From positions 166,973-230,972 of the forward strand of contig NZ_JBLZHU010000008.1 in the NCBI RefSeq assembly GCF_048892425.1: a DNA stretch of 64,000 nucleotides, written 5' to 3'. A model generated the notes under the pieces. That model was given only the letters and a program-made list of their open reading frames with translations, did not search any database and was not told the origin of the DNA. Of this stretch, positions 51,713 to 60,893 are shown in pieces. The first letter of the stretch is position 1; each line of letters starts with the position of its first letter. This DNA is from Pacificispira sp002696645. GTDB taxonomy: Bacteria; Pseudomonadota; Alphaproteobacteria; UBA8366; Aestuariispiraceae. The position numbers and the translations under genes were made by a program.

Positions 51713-52552
51713 CTATTTCTCACTTTCCAGAAGGCCACGGATGAACCAGCGTTGGAAGATCAGGACAACCAAGACGGGCGGAATAACAGCCAGAATGGCC
51801 AGGGCGAAGGCTTCCTGCACCTGGGGTATCTCTCCCCCCTCATAGAGCATCTGAAACGCCTGTTTGATGCCAATGACGATGGTGTAGAGTTGATCATCCG
51901 TGGTCATCAGTAAGGGCCAGAGATATTGATTCCATCCCACAACGAACATGATGATAAAGATGGCCGCGATCATCGTTTTGGACAGCGGCAGCAGAATATC
52001 GATGAAGAACCGAATTGGTCCCGCCCCATCCAAACGTGCTGCCTCCAGCAATTCATCCGGCACTGATTTGTAAAACTGGCGAAAGAAGAATGTCCCCGTC
52101 GCCGATGCGATCAGAGGCAGGATCAACCCGGTATAGGTATTCAACAGACCAAGATGCGCCACCACCGCATAGGACGGCACGATACGCACCTCCAGCGGCA
52201 GCAACAGGGTCAGGAAAATCAGCCAGAACATCGGCTGCGCCAGACGGAACCGGAAATAGACGATGGCATAGGCCGCCAGCATGGAGATCACGATCTTACC
52301 CACCGCAAAACCAAGCCCCAGCACCAGACTGTTCATCAACATGCGCGCCGCATTCGACGTCTTTGTCACGCCGCCTGTTTCAAACAGAACTGTCTTATAG
52401 GTGGCCCAGAACTGATCCCCGAACCAGACCTGTAGCCCATGACGCAACAATGTTTCTGGCGTATGGGTCGAACTGGCAAAGGCGACCCACAGCGGCAGGA
52501 TCAGAAACAAACAGCCCAGAATGAGAATGACGTGGTTGAGGATCGTGCGCAT
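51713..52552 (-). CDS. ugpE: ABC transporter permease UgpE
   Basis: Inner-membrane permease of 279 residues with six transmembrane segments. The first is LNHVILILGCLFLILPLWVAF. The EAA loop that contacts the ATPase is ELLEAARLDGAGPIRFFIDILLPLSK. The C-terminus GLLESEK is short. Its start ATG overlaps the ugpA stop by one base, so the two are translationally coupled. Confidence 0.92.
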   Translation of the reverse strand: MRTILNHVILILGCLFLILPLWVAFASSTHTPETLLRHGLQVWFGDQFWATYKTVLFETGGVTKTSNAARMLMNSLVLGLGFAVGKIVISMLAAYAIVYFRFRLAQPMFWLIFLTLLLPLEVRIVPSYAVVAHLGLLNTYTGLILPLIASATGTFFFRQFYKSVPDELLEAARLDGAGPIRFFIDILLPLSKTMIAAIFIIMFVVGWNQYLWPLLMTTDDQLYTIVIGIKQAFQMLYEGGEIPQVQEAFALAILAVIPPVLVVLIFQRWFIRGLLESEK

Positions 52553-53430
52553 CAGTAATGCACCCGTCTTTCAATATAGCGGAATTGGAATAGCGTCAGC
52601 ACCAGCACCATCAACAGCAAGATGACCGATTGTGCGGAACTGCCCCCCAGATCCGCCCCCAGGAACCCATCCGTATACACTTTATAGACCAGCGTGTTCG
52701 TGGCCCCGCCAGGACCACCCTTTGTGGTGACATCAATGATTCCAAAGGTTTCAAAAAAGGCGTAGGTGATGTTGATCACCAGCAGGAAGAAAGTGGTTGG
52801 CGCCAACAGCGGAAAAGTGATCGTCCAGAAGCGCTTCTCCGCGCTGCGGCAATCCAACATTGCCGCCTCTTGGACGCCTTTCGGGATGCTCTGCAAACCA
52901 GCCAGGAAGAAGATGAAATCAACAGACACCTGCTTCCAGATGGCGATCAGTATGACCATGAAACCAGCGTCAAAACCGTCAGTCGCCTTATCGAAATCCC
53001 ATCCCGTGGCATTCAGAAACTTGTACAAGTCTCCGACCAGTGGATTGAACAACAGATTGCCAATCAAACCGGCAACCGGCGCAGCAACAGCATAGACCCA
53101 GATCAGGAGTGTCTTATAGGTGCTTGCACCCCGAATAACCTCATTCGCGCGGGTCGCCAGTAACAGCGCTATGGCCAGGGAACCCAACGATACAATAATG
53201 GAAAACAGCATGGTAAACCCAGCGGAATGAACCCAATCCGCATCGAAAACCATATCTTCATAATTCCGAAACCAAACAAACCGGCTGGATAATCCGAACG
53301 CATCTTCTAACAAAAAGGATTGATAAACAGCCTGTGCTGCAGGCCACAGAAAAAAGACGCAAATGATGCCGATCTGCGGCAGCAGCAACAGATAAGGCAA
53401 CGAGGATTTCTCAAATTGGACGCGCTTCAT
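52552..53430 (-). CDS. ugpA: ABC transporter permease UgpA
   Basis: Inner-membrane permease, 292 residues, six transmembrane segments, beginning SSLPYLLLLPQIGIICVFFLWPAAQAVYQSF, which is typical of UgpA. The EAA loop is GVQEAAMLDCRSAEKRFWTITFPLL. ATG 53430 (MKRVQFEKSS) is preferred; an upstream frame to 53499 lacks a matching start context. The 96-bp gap to ugpB is normal for a binding-protein operon. Confidence 0.9.
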   Translation of the reverse strand: MKRVQFEKSSLPYLLLLPQIGIICVFFLWPAAQAVYQSFLLEDAFGLSSRFVWFRNYEDMVFDADWVHSAGFTMLFSIIVSLGSLAIALLLATRANEVIRGASTYKTLLIWVYAVAAPVAGLIGNLLFNPLVGDLYKFLNATGWDFDKATDGFDAGFMVILIAIWKQVSVDFIFFLAGLQSIPKGVQEAAMLDCRSAEKRFWTITFPLLAPTTFFLLVINITYAFFETFGIIDVTTKGGPGGATNTLVYKVYTDGFLGADLGGSSAQSVILLLMVLVLTLFQFRYIERRVHY

Positions 53431-53526
53431 GTCGCGACTCTCTAATTGTATCGACCGGGGAGGAATGACCCATAACGGGCGACACGCAAAACTGCGCATC
53501 GCCCGCCACGGACCAAATCATACCGA

Positions 53527-54831
53527 TTAGTTATAGGTATCTTTGAAACGGACCAGCAGCTCGTTGCTGTCCTTTTCAATGGCATCGAAACCTTGATCGA
53601 CCGTTTCCTGGCCGTTCAGGATTTGCTCAAAATTCTTGTACAGCACTTCGCGAATTTGGACGTAGTAGCCAAGGCGATAGCCCTTGGTCCATTCGCCACC
53701 GGGCTGGCTCAACTGCAGAATGCCGATTTCAGCATCCGGTGCTTCCTTGTAATAGCCAGAGGTTTTCGCCAATTCATAAGCATCATTGGTGATCGGCACA
53801 TAGCCGGTTTCCTTGTGCCAGAAGAATTGGGTTTCCGGCTTGGTCAGATACTCAAAGAACTTCGCGGTCGCTTCGTATTCCTTGTCGCTGTGACCGGACA
53901 TGACGAACAAAGCAGCCCCACCGATAAAGGTGCTCTTGGGCTCTTCAATCAGGCCCTTCCAATAAGGCAGATAGTTCGTGCTGAAATCAAAAGTCGCAGA
54001 CTTGCGCAGGCCACCAAAGGAGCCTGACGACCCCAGCCACATCGCAACCTTGCCCTGGACGAAGGCATCCTGGTTTTCACCCCAGCCACGACCGTAGTAA
54101 CCATACCAGCCCTTATCCAGCCATTCTTTCATCTTCGCCCAATGCATTTTCAGATCCTTGTTGTTGTAAAGGATCTTCACATCGGTTGAATCGAAACCGT
54201 TATTGGCGGTTGCCATTTGGATGTTGTGACGGGAATGAAAATTCTCTGCAAAAATCCAGGGGCTATGGCTCTGAGCCATCGGGACATATCCCGCTTCCAC
54301 CAGTTTCGGGGCGATGGCTTCAAACTCTTCCCAGGTTGTCGGTGCCGACACGCCCGCTTTCGCCAGCGCTTCCTTGTTGGCATACAGCAACGGCGTGGAG
54401 GAGTTGAACGGCATCCCGATCATCTTGCCATCGCTATCAGCATAGAAGTAACGAACACCGGAGATATACTTGTTCACATCAAAGCCGACGCCATGTTCTT
54501 TCAACAGATCGGCCACAGGATAAACAGCGCCCGGCGCATTGATGATGGTCGCCGCCCCAGCGTCAAACACCTGAATAATGTCTGGCTGTTGACCCGCGCG
54601 GAACGCAGCAATGCCTGCTGTCATCGTGTCTTCGTAGCCGCCCTTATAGATGGAGGTCAGCTTCACGTCGCTCTGGCTGGCGTTGAATTCTGCTGTGATT
54701 TGATCAACCACTTCACCAAGGCGCCCGCCCATGGCGTGCCAGAAAGTGATTTCCGTTGGCTCTGCCTGGGCGCTGCCCGACAGGCCCATAACCGCTGCCA
54801 CTGCTGCGGCAAACAAACTACTGCGTCGCAT
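53527..54831 (-). CDS. ugpB: Glycerol-3-phosphate-type ABC substrate-binding protein UgpB
   Basis: Periplasmic binding protein, 434 residues, with signal peptide (SLFAAAVAAVMGLSGSAQA). The mature start EITFWHAMGGRLGEVVDQ and the features NSSTPLLYANKEALAKAG, GSSGSFGGLRKSATFDF and WHKETGYVPITNDAYEL closely follow UgpB, so sn-glycerol-3-phosphate or its diesters are likely ligands. It heads ugpB-A-E-C. The cluster lies next to boxC but carries no BoxR-like site of its own. Confidence 0.9.
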   Translation of the reverse strand: MRRSSLFAAAVAAVMGLSGSAQAEPTEITFWHAMGGRLGEVVDQITAEFNASQSDVKLTSIYKGGYEDTMTAGIAAFRAGQQPDIIQVFDAGAATIINAPGAVYPVADLLKEHGVGFDVNKYISGVRYFYADSDGKMIGMPFNSSTPLLYANKEALAKAGVSAPTTWEEFEAIAPKLVEAGYVPMAQSHSPWIFAENFHSRHNIQMATANNGFDSTDVKILYNNKDLKMHWAKMKEWLDKGWYGYYGRGWGENQDAFVQGKVAMWLGSSGSFGGLRKSATFDFSTNYLPYWKGLIEEPKSTFIGGAALFVMSGHSDKEYEATAKFFEYLTKPETQFFWHKETGYVPITNDAYELAKTSGYYKEAPDAEIGILQLSQPGGEWTKGYRLGYYVQIREVLYKNFEQILNGQETVDQGFDAIEKDSNELLVRFKDTYN

Positions 54832-55178
54832 CCGCTGTCTCTCCTCAAAAAGGTCGCTGGTAGGAACTTCATTTTCAGAGCGGACGGATTTCGAACGCCC
54901 CCCAATTCATTCCGTATGGAACAGAGACCCTTTAAAGGGGTTAGAAGACACTTCCATGTAGCGATCGTGACGGCCACGTTAATCCTGTATTGCAGAAATA
55001 TGGTACGGCACGTTCAAGCGCACCGGACTTCGGGGTTAGTAAATCCGTGCGCCACATGGGAACCATGTCGCAAGAATTTCTGAAATTGGTGATTTTGCGA
55101 TACCTTACCCAGGATAATTATGGGACAATCATCCAAGTTTTAAGCCACACCGATCCAACACTTGGGTGAACAGATAAA
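54832..55178. promoter_or_regulatory. Divergent promoter region of ugpB and the PhyH-type gene
   Basis: No gene seen in 347 bp. Two perfect inverted repeats stand out: ccctttaaaggg (54928-54939) and acatgg-gaa-ccatgt (55054-55068). The first is on the ugpB side, the second nearer the dioxygenase gene. Either could be an operator, but no regulator gene is adjacent and the binding protein cannot be named. An AT-rich stretch just before 55179 fits a promoter. Confidence 0.5.
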
Positions 55179-56072
55179 ATGTCGACATTGCCCGCAGAAG
55201 AAATGCAATCCGCCGCCAAATTTTATCGTGAACACGGTTATGCCATCATTAAAGGGTTTGTCAGCGGCGATGACCTTATGGATATGCAACGAGAAGCGGC
55301 TTCAGTTTATGCCGAGGGTCTGACGCATCATATGACCTATTATAATAGCAACCTCGCTTTTGACATTCTGCCGGAAAAGCATTTCGGAAAACGCTATGTC
55401 CAGCATGCTTATTGGTTTTCCTGGGTGAATGACTGGTTTGCACAGCACCGCCGCAGTGAGCGCATGCGCGCCCTGCTGGAACCCATTATCGGCTGTGATG
55501 TGAAACAACTGGTGGAACAACTGCACTGGAAACCACCAGGCGCCAGCAAAACAGGCTATCGCTTTCACCAGGACTATCGGTTCCGCCCAAATCCGGAACA
55601 ATATCAGGATATCGTCGGCAACAGCGTCAATGTCGGCATCGCAATCGACCCTTGCCGGAAAGAAAACGGCTGTTTGCGCGTATTTCCAGACAGCCACAAG
55701 CTTGGGTATCTGGGCCTAGCCGATGATGGCGACGGCACCATAATGAATGGCCTGTCGACCGATGAAGAATTAATCCGCAAGGGTTTGGATCCCAACGACA
55801 TGCTGTATGTCGAATTGGAACCCGGCGACGCCGTAATCTGGAGCCTGCTGACCGTCCATGGATCGATGCCAAACATGTCAGACCGTGATCGAGCCTTCGC
55901 GATTTCCAGTTATGTCCGCGCCAGCGCGTCCCCAAATCGCGGGGAATGGACGTTTCGGGATGGCCAGTCGATTCCCCTTGGCGCCGTGCCCCAACCTTGC
56001 AAGGATGGGCTCAATCGACCTCTCGGCGGCGTTTATGAAGACAGCGAATGGTATTTAAACGACAAAGCCTAG
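55179..56072 (+). CDS. Phytanoyl-CoA dioxygenase (PhyH)-family protein
   Basis: Fe(II)/2-oxoglutarate-dependent dioxygenase, 297 residues. The iron facial triad is H130-x-D132 (YRFHQDYRF) and H227 (LLTVHGSMPN); LEPGDAVIW precedes the last His as in the family. ENGCLRVFPDSHKLG is the conserved double-stranded beta-helix core. The substrate is unknown; the neighbourhood (betaine-type dioxygenase, dimethylformamidase-like protein) hints at nitrogen-containing small molecules. The RNase T2 gene starts 25 bp before its stop codon. Confidence 0.87.
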   Translation: MSTLPAEEMQSAAKFYREHGYAIIKGFVSGDDLMDMQREAASVYAEGLTHHMTYYNSNLAFDILPEKHFGKRYVQHAYWFSWVNDWFAQHRRSERMRALLEPIIGCDVKQLVEQLHWKPPGASKTGYRFHQDYRFRPNPEQYQDIVGNSVNVGIAIDPCRKENGCLRVFPDSHKLGYLGLADDGDGTIMNGLSTDEELIRKGLDPNDMLYVELEPGDAVIWSLLTVHGSMPNMSDRDRAFAISSYVRASASPNRGEWTFRDGQSIPLGAVPQPCKDGLNRPLGGVYEDSEWYLNDKA

Positions 56073-56776
56073 CAGCCCTTCTTGCGCTTGGGGGTTTCAT
56101 GACCCCTGCCGTCCCTTCGGCGGCGCAAGCCATTGACTATGTCCTGGCCATCAGTTGGCAACCCGGCTTTTGCGAAATGCGGCCCGCCGTGCCTGAATGC
56201 CAAAGTCAAACCGCCGATAGATTTGATGCGACCTATTTCACCCTGCATGGCCTGTGGCCGGAACCACGAGGGAACGTCTATTGCGGGGTCCCTCCCCATG
56301 ATCAGGAACTGGATCGGCGCGCGCAATGGCAGGCCCTTCCCGTTCTTCCGTTAAGTGCAGAAATAAGGCAGCAGTTGGATCAATCAATGCCGGGTACGCA
56401 ATCCGGGCTGCACAGGCATGAATGGATCAAACATGGCACCTGCTCAGAGATGCCGACGCCGGAAGCCTACTTTCAGGAATCCTTAAGGCTGTTAGCTGCC
56501 CTCAATAACTCTCCGCTGCAGGCCTTGTTTCAAGACGCGATCGGTTCGACTTTATCTGGCGACGCAATCCGCGCGGCCATTGATAACGCCTTTGGCGAGG
56601 GTGTGGGGGAGAAAGTACAAATCATCTGCAAGTCAGTCGGCCCCCGAGACTTGATCGTAGAATTGCGGTTCAATCTAAAAGGTCCGCTGAAGGATCGTGA
56701 TTTCAAAGCAGCCCTTCAAAGCGCCACCTCACGCGATCCCGGTTGTCCCGGTGGTGAGGTGGACGCCGTCGACTAA
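56048..56776 (+). CDS. Secreted ribonuclease T2-family protein
   Basis: A 242-residue endoribonuclease with a signal peptide (LAALLALGGFMTPAVPSAAQA), so periplasmic or secreted. Both active-site segments are intact: CAS I FTLHGLWPE with H67, and CAS II HEWIKHGTC with H124, E125, K128 and H129. Six cysteines in the mature part can form the family disulfides. The start codon at 56048 overlaps the PhyH-type gene by 25 bp and has no strong ribosome binding site, so translational coupling is likely. RNA scavenging is the usual role. Confidence 0.9.
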   Translation: MVFKRQSLAALLALGGFMTPAVPSAAQAIDYVLAISWQPGFCEMRPAVPECQSQTADRFDATYFTLHGLWPEPRGNVYCGVPPHDQELDRRAQWQALPVLPLSAEIRQQLDQSMPGTQSGLHRHEWIKHGTCSEMPTPEAYFQESLRLLAALNNSPLQALFQDAIGSTLSGDAIRAAIDNAFGEGVGEKVQIICKSVGPRDLIVELRFNLKGPLKDRDFKAALQSATSRDPGCPGGEVDAVD

Positions 56777-56922
56777 ATACCCACACGTTCCTGCCTTCAA
56801 TGACATCTAGAACATCCGGTGCATACAAGTTACGGATGGGTGAAAATTCCCCGGATTGCGGGCATTCACAATTCGTCTTAAGAACGACAGATCAACATTC
56901 CTTGCTTGGAAAGTGGCGCGCT

Positions 56923-58029
56923 ATGGGCCTTATCAGTGTATCGCATGATGATTGCTATCTGACACTGGATTGGGACGAAAATCGGCAAACCAAACATGCC
57001 TTGATCTGGATGCGGGATAATGATCCCAGTGGCTTTCACCCCACAACGGGAGAGCGCGTGTTAGATCTGCTTTCAGTGCCGGAGAACCCCCAATTGGTTG
57101 CCGGCGCGGTGGAGGCCAATGAATTGAACCTGACATGGTCAGATGGGCATACAAGCCGCTTCACCGAAGCCGATCTCGTCACCCGGATCAGCGCCCCGGC
57201 AGGTAGCCGCACAGACACCCCGGTGCGCGCCGAAAGTTGGGATGGGTCCTTTGCAAATCAGATCCCCAGACATTCTGCGGACTCCATCTTAAAGGACGAT
57301 AAAGGCCTATTGTCCTGGCTGGAGGATTTGACGAAATGGGGCCTGACCATCGTCGAGGAAGTGGCCTGTGAAACAGGCGCGATGGAATCGGTTTGTCGCC
57401 GCGTGGCGCATTTAAGGGAGACGAATTTCGGCTTGACCTTTGATGTGCGCTCCATCCCTAAACCCAATAACCAAGCCTATACCGCCGACGCCCTGCCGCT
57501 GCATACCGATTTGACGAACCAGGAAACACCCCCTGGCTTCCAATTCCTGCATACCCTGCAAAACGATGCGCAGGGCGGCGAGTCCCTCTTTGCCGACGGC
57601 ATTCGTATGGCGGAGGATTTGCGTAAGGCAGACCCAGAGGCTTACCGGATGCTCACAGAAATTTCGATACCCTGCCGTTTTCATGATGACAGTTTCGATA
57701 TCCGCTATCGCCGCCCCATCATTCGGGAAGATCGCAATGGGCAGCCGGTTGAGGTCAATTACAATGCCCATTTAGCCGACTATCTGGATTTGGAGCCAGA
57801 AGAAACCATCGCCTTCTACCATGCCTATCGCGCCTTCATGCGGCTAACCCGCGATGCGCACTATCGCATAGAAATGAAAAGCAGGTCCGGTGACATGGTG
57901 GCCTTTAACAACCGGCGCACCTTGCATGGGCGCAACGCCTTTGACCCCAATACAGGCGCGCGCCATCTGCGCGGATGCTATCTGGACTGGACCGATGTCA
58001 TGAGCCGCATTCGGGTGCTTCAGCGTTAG
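56923..58029 (+). CDS. Gamma-butyrobetaine dioxygenase-like (TauD superfamily)
   Basis: Fe(II)/2-oxoglutarate dioxygenase, 368 residues from ATG 56923, chosen for GGAAAG upstream and family length. Frames from 56800 or 56836 would add up to 41 residues without a signal. The C-terminal catalytic domain has HxD in LPLHTDLTNQETPPGFQFLH and the distal His in NNRRTLHGRNAF, with HLRGCYLDWTD at the end. The N-terminal domain (LDWDENRQTKHALIWMRDN) matches the DUF971-like part, but the usual Cys zinc ligands read DPSGFHP, so the zinc site seems lost. Carnitine biosynthesis from butyrobetaine is possible; a different trimethylamine substrate is equally so. Confidence 0.82.
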   Translation: MGLISVSHDDCYLTLDWDENRQTKHALIWMRDNDPSGFHPTTGERVLDLLSVPENPQLVAGAVEANELNLTWSDGHTSRFTEADLVTRISAPAGSRTDTPVRAESWDGSFANQIPRHSADSILKDDKGLLSWLEDLTKWGLTIVEEVACETGAMESVCRRVAHLRETNFGLTFDVRSIPKPNNQAYTADALPLHTDLTNQETPPGFQFLHTLQNDAQGGESLFADGIRMAEDLRKADPEAYRMLTEISIPCRFHDDSFDIRYRRPIIREDRNGQPVEVNYNAHLADYLDLEPEETIAFYHAYRAFMRLTRDAHYRIEMKSRSGDMVAFNNRRTLHGRNAFDPNTGARHLRGCYLDWTDVMSRIRVLQR

Positions 58030-58038
58030 CGCTGGATG

Positions 58039-59679
58039 TTAGCCGTTTGCCAGATACTGGCGCAGAACCGTTCTGGTCACTTGCTCAATGGCGGGATCAA
58101 TCCCCGTTAGACCGGCCACCCAATTGCAGCTGCCAGCATGGAAGACTTTCCCCGTTCCCTTCGAAAACTCCACGATCATGCCATTGCCCCGCAGGGTATC
58201 CGCACAGGCCTGCGCGCTGTCGGTGCCATAGCGCAGTTGGGCAATAAATTTCGTTTCCATATCCCCGATGAAGGCAGGATAGTCCAGCTCTTCCGGTCCA
58301 GGCACCTCCCCCGTCGTAGCCAGGCCCAGCGCCAAAATGGTCAAATCTTCTGGGACCGATATGCCCTCTGCCGGTTCTGGCAGGCCGTGCCGAATGATGT
58401 AATCCAGCCCATCGGTTTCATAACCAAAGGCACCGCTGGGCTCCCCCAACAGATCGCCATAGCCAAGGCCTGTGCCTTCAAACGCCCAATGGTCCGGCCG
58501 ATAGAGGGGAAAGCCCCGGACACCCCGCACACCGCATTTGCCCCAACCCGCATAGATGCCCCAACTGCCTTCCAGCCCGAAGGTCAGGGCACCGGGTCGC
58601 CCAACAATCGGGGCCTCCCAGGCCGTTGTGGTCAAATGGGGTGTGTCGGATCGGACCATAAGGTCTGTCTGCGCCGCCTCATATTTATGGCAGGTCTGTT
58701 GGCGGGCTGCGCTGTCTAATCGGCATTGCCACAGGAAATTCCCGGCAAAGCGAGCGATCCGGCCACCCCTTTCAACATAATCGTCGACCGCGTCCCGCAT
58801 GTCCCAGGTCCAGTATTCATCATGACCGACAAAGGCACAGCATCCATACTGAGGCAGAATTTCTGGATGATCGACCAAATCACTCTGGGCAATCAGATCA
58901 ACGGCCAGACCATCCCGTTCTGCCCAGCGCCAGAAATGACTTTCATAGCTGGCCCAGCCCGCGGAGGCATATTTTCGACTGTGGCCCGTCTGATAGGCCC
59001 ATTCCATATGAGGATAACGCAGCGGCGCACCATAGGCGGGCGGTTCCGGCAATCGCACACGCGGTGCATCCGCTGGCAGCGACACGAACCCCTTATCAAA
59101 GGGACGGTTCAGGCTGACCACCGGGGCATAGTGGTCGCCGTTTGGCCCGCAAATACCATCATAATGATTGGAACCACCCCAGGAGTTATAGGCCCACCAT
59201 GTGCAGGTAGAGGCCACCAATAACAGCCGCCCCTGCCCCCTTGCCTGCTGCTGAACTTCAGCGCTTGGGCGCACCAGCAACAGCCCCTCGCTTTCAACAG
59301 CAACCGATCCATCTCCAGAAAGTCCCCGTGCCACCAGTCGATAGGCACCCGACGGCCAATCCTCCGCCACGAATAATACCCCTGTATCAGTCCAATCACA
59401 GCCCTGAACAGAACAGTCGACGGGTGCTGCCTGCCACAGACCGTCTTGTTTGCCGGATTTCCAGACGACCGTCGGTGTCACGCCGTCGCGCAGGGCAATC
59501 ACGTCATAATGGGGCTGATTGGTGGACACGAACAGGCGCACGTGATCGCCGGGGGCGGCACTAGTCTGATCGCAATAGATCCAGACTTGTGGCGATGCAT
59601 CCGCCGAATCCGCTGTCTGATAGCGTGATTGCAACACGGCGACGCGCCGCGATGCCGCATCCATGTCCAGATCCATCAT
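58039..59679 (-). CDS. N,N-dimethylformamidase beta-subunit-like protein
   Basis: A 546-residue protein resembling the large subunit of N,N-dimethylformamidase, which hydrolyses dimethylformamide to dimethylamine and formate. Characteristic stretches are VASTCTWWAYNSWGGSNHYDG, FVGHDEYWTWDMRDAVDDYV and FHAGSCNWVAGL. The HDEYW region carries the acidic and tyrosine residues of the family iron site. The small subunit needed in the known enzyme is not adjacent. The start overlaps the stop of the ArsR-type gene by 4 bp, so the two are coupled. An amidase or another nitrogenous substrate is possible. Confidence 0.78.
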   Translation of the reverse strand: MMDLDMDAASRRVAVLQSRYQTADSADASPQVWIYCDQTSAAPGDHVRLFVSTNQPHYDVIALRDGVTPTVVWKSGKQDGLWQAAPVDCSVQGCDWTDTGVLFVAEDWPSGAYRLVARGLSGDGSVAVESEGLLLVRPSAEVQQQARGQGRLLLVASTCTWWAYNSWGGSNHYDGICGPNGDHYAPVVSLNRPFDKGFVSLPADAPRVRLPEPPAYGAPLRYPHMEWAYQTGHSRKYASAGWASYESHFWRWAERDGLAVDLIAQSDLVDHPEILPQYGCCAFVGHDEYWTWDMRDAVDDYVERGGRIARFAGNFLWQCRLDSAARQQTCHKYEAAQTDLMVRSDTPHLTTTAWEAPIVGRPGALTFGLEGSWGIYAGWGKCGVRGVRGFPLYRPDHWAFEGTGLGYGDLLGEPSGAFGYETDGLDYIIRHGLPEPAEGISVPEDLTILALGLATTGEVPGPEELDYPAFIGDMETKFIAQLRYGTDSAQACADTLRGNGMIVEFSKGTGKVFHAGSCNWVAGLTGIDPAIEQVTRTVLRQYLANG

Positions 59680-60362
59680 CCCCCCGGACAGAATGTGTTT
59701 ATGAAGGCAGCCTCACCCGATTTGGTAAAGGCCACGATGCGGCTTCCAGCAGGTCGGGAGGCCCATCCCGTTTCAAACACATGGTCCAGGACCGCTTTGC
59801 CCAAACCGCCCGCCAAATGCGTGCGCCGCATGCTCCAATCCAGACAGGATTTGCACAGGGGACGCTTTGACTTCTGCAAGGGCTGAAAATCTATTCCAAC
59901 GGATTGATAGAAATCAGTGCCTGCCTGGGTGATATCCAGCGCGTCCTCCGTCTCAATCAGGAAACCCTGTGCTGTCGCATAATCCAACATCTGCACACCC
60001 AATGCGCCTGCCAAATGGTCATAGCATACGCGGGCTTGACGCAATTCCGGGTCTTTCGGGCCGGTCCGGGTGCGCAAGAAACCATTCTTAGCCGCAAGGC
60101 CCATCAGCCCTTCCAGCACCAGGCCGACATCATGGTCTGCTAACGAAAAATAGCGATGACGCCCCTGTTTGCGTTGCCGCAACAGGCCCCCCGCCTCCAG
60201 TTTCGATAGATGACCACTGGCGGTCTGGGCGGTGATCCCGGCCTCTTGCGCCAATTCGGTTGCAGTCAGGGCCATACCACTCATCAACGCGGTCAGCATA
60301 TTTGCCCGCGCCGGGTCGCCAATCAGGGCGGCAATTTGGGTGAAGTCAGGTCCATCTTTCAT
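59676..60362 (-). CDS. ArsR-type HTH regulator with C-terminal ligand domain
   Basis: A 228-residue regulator. The N-terminal 80 residues are a winged HTH of the ArsR type (IAALIGDPARANMLTALMSG, TATELAQEAGITAQTASGHLSKLEAGGLL, GRHRYFSLAD). The longer C-terminal part has PLCKSCLDWSMRRTHLAGGLG with cysteines that could bind a metal or ligand, as in the larger ArsR subgroup. It is first in a two-gene operon with the dimethylformamidase-like gene and is divergent from the NIPSNAP gene, so it probably controls one or both. Confidence 0.87.
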   Translation of the reverse strand: MKDGPDFTQIAALIGDPARANMLTALMSGMALTATELAQEAGITAQTASGHLSKLEAGGLLRQRKQGRHRYFSLADHDVGLVLEGLMGLAAKNGFLRTRTGPKDPELRQARVCYDHLAGALGVQMLDYATAQGFLIETEDALDITQAGTDFYQSVGIDFQPLQKSKRPLCKSCLDWSMRRTHLAGGLGKAVLDHVFETGWASRPAGSRIVAFTKSGEAAFINTFCPGG

Positions 60363-60434
60363 ACTTCGATCCTAACCGAAGCATTCTCGTCTGTCAGTAT
60401 GCAAAAACAGGGCTCACAGAAAGGGAGCCCAACC

Positions 60435-60773
60435 ATGATTACCTGTTTCATCCGCTATCACATCGACCCGACGAAGAAAGCACAATTTGTCCAATATGCC
60501 CAAAATTGGGGACAAGCCATTCCAAGGTGCGGCGCTGATCTGATTGGCTATTTCGCGCCGCATGAAGGGTCCAGCACGCTGGCTTACGGGGTATACACAA
60601 TTGAAAACCTGGCCGCCTATGAAGCCTATCGCGCACGCCTGAATGCTGATCCATTGGGCAAAGAAAATTACGCGTTCGCTCAGAAAGAAAAGTTTCTGCT
60701 TCGGGAAGACCGCACCTTCCTGACACTGGCTTCAAGCCCGCACGGATCAAAGGTGGTTCATGACAAAGGATAG
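60435..60773 (+). CDS. NIPSNAP-family protein
   Basis: A 112-residue dimeric alpha-beta barrel protein of the NIPSNAP type: MITCFIRYHIDPTKKAQFVQYAQNWG at the start, then GADLIGYFAPHEGSSTLAYGVY and LAAYEAYRARLNADP. The function of the family is unknown; some members are tied to small-molecule catabolism. A GGGAG lies upstream of the start. It is divergent from the ArsR-type gene across 72 bp. Confidence 0.85.
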   Translation: MITCFIRYHIDPTKKAQFVQYAQNWGQAIPRCGADLIGYFAPHEGSSTLAYGVYTIENLAAYEAYRARLNADPLGKENYAFAQKEKFLLREDRTFLTLASSPHGSKVVHDKG

Positions 60774-60893
60774 GGCAATACGGCACTGATAGAATACACC
60801 ACTCCCTTTCATGACTTCGCTACAAGTCTTGCCACTGCCGCCCGTTTCGCCTAAGTCCTGTGGCTCGCTTTAAGCTTTAGAGGATATAGGGTT

